In this document: piece by piece, positions 14,100-14,183 of the stretch | Position numbering within the stretch: position 1 is the first letter of the stretch | Layout of the letters: every line of letters starts with the position of its first letter | Source: CAYSCZ01 sp964429655 | GTDB lineage: Bacteria; Bacteroidota; Bacteroidia; Cytophagales; Cyclobacteriaceae | Assembly: GCA_964429655.1 (NCBI GenBank) | Contig: CAYSCZ010000075.1 | Coordinates: 1 to 14,183 of the forward strand | Direction of reading: 5' to 3' | Length of the DNA stretch: 14,183 nt | The notes under the pieces: model-generated | Told to the model about the DNA's origin: nothing | The model's input: only the letters and a program-made list of their open reading frames with translations | The model's database searches: none | Made by a program: the position numbers and the translations under genes

Positions 14100-14173
14100 T
14101 CCTCAGTAGCTCAGCTGGTTAGAGCATCTGACTGTTAATCAGAGGGTCGTTGGTTCGAGCCCAACCTGAGGAG
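14100..14173 (+). tRNA. tRNA-Asn (anticodon GTT)
   Basis: A 74-base cloverleaf. The acceptor arms TCCTCAG and CTGAGGA pair perfectly. The D arm is GCTC/GAGC, the anticodon stem TCTGA/TCAGA holds the loop CTGTTAA with GTT at 34-36, and the T arm GTTGG/CCAAC holds TTCGAGC. The discriminator is G, as is usual for tRNA-Asn, and CCA is not encoded. It follows the radical SAM gene by 56 bases. Confidence 0.97.
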
Positions 14174-14183
14174 CGTTATATAA

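Noticed and set aside
1..14183. CRISPR arrays, insertion sequences, prophage or defence genes
   Set aside because: No regularly spaced repeats, transposase, integrase or known defence domains were seen; the tRNA genes show no adjacent integrase or duplicated tRNA ends.

Overview
The window looks like chromosome from a member of the Bacteroidota, most likely a Cytophagales-type marine or soil bacterium. Four things point there: a C-terminal type IX secretion sorting domain with a YPNP motif on a large FG-GAP protein; several N-terminal lipoprotein signals; A-rich leaders in place of clear Shine-Dalgarno sites; and TAnnTTTG-type promoter boxes. The DNA is AT-rich and densely packed. No mobile element, phage gene, CRISPR array or long repeat was seen, and no gene-free stretch reaches 300 bases.

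Layout. Bases 1-87 hold no recognisable feature. From 4257 down to 88 four genes run head-to-tail on the minus strand: ribonuclease HII, the glycine-cleavage T protein, a ComB-type 2-phosphosulfolactate phosphatase with a TTG start, and a GH13 alpha-amylase-family lipoprotein. A Nudix hydrolase (4306-4851, +) diverges from rnhB. It converges, with an 11-base overlap, on a minus-strand pair made of a small membrane protein and an RluA-family pseudouridine synthase. A lipid A-type acyltransferase (5920-6768, +) diverges from the pseudouridine synthase and abuts the end of the FG-GAP gene with no base between the two stop codons. The FG-GAP gene lies downstream of a CHRD-domain lipoprotein gene. 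Further along are another small lipoprotein, tRNA-Arg(ACG) and an Hsp20 chaperone, all on the minus strand.

From 10842 to 14043 a plus-strand, closely spaced cluster encodes a GT9 (heptosyltransferase-like) glycosyltransferase, the Kdo transferase WaaA and a radical SAM/SPASM protein. It is followed by tRNA-Asn(GTT).

How the genes work together. The acyltransferase, WaaA and GT9 protein all belong to lipopolysaccharide assembly. The radical SAM enzyme sits 7 bases behind waaA, so it is a reasonable candidate for an unknown step in envelope biology. The amylase, CHRD, FG-GAP and small lipoprotein genes encode exported or surface proteins. The rest is housekeeping (RNA-DNA hybrid repair, one-carbon metabolism, RNA modification, chaperone, tRNAs). 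I do not see a clear undescribed multi-gene system. The best leads are the radical SAM gene in the LPS cluster, a set of three 11-base dyads between hsp20 and the GT9 gene, and an orphan ComB.
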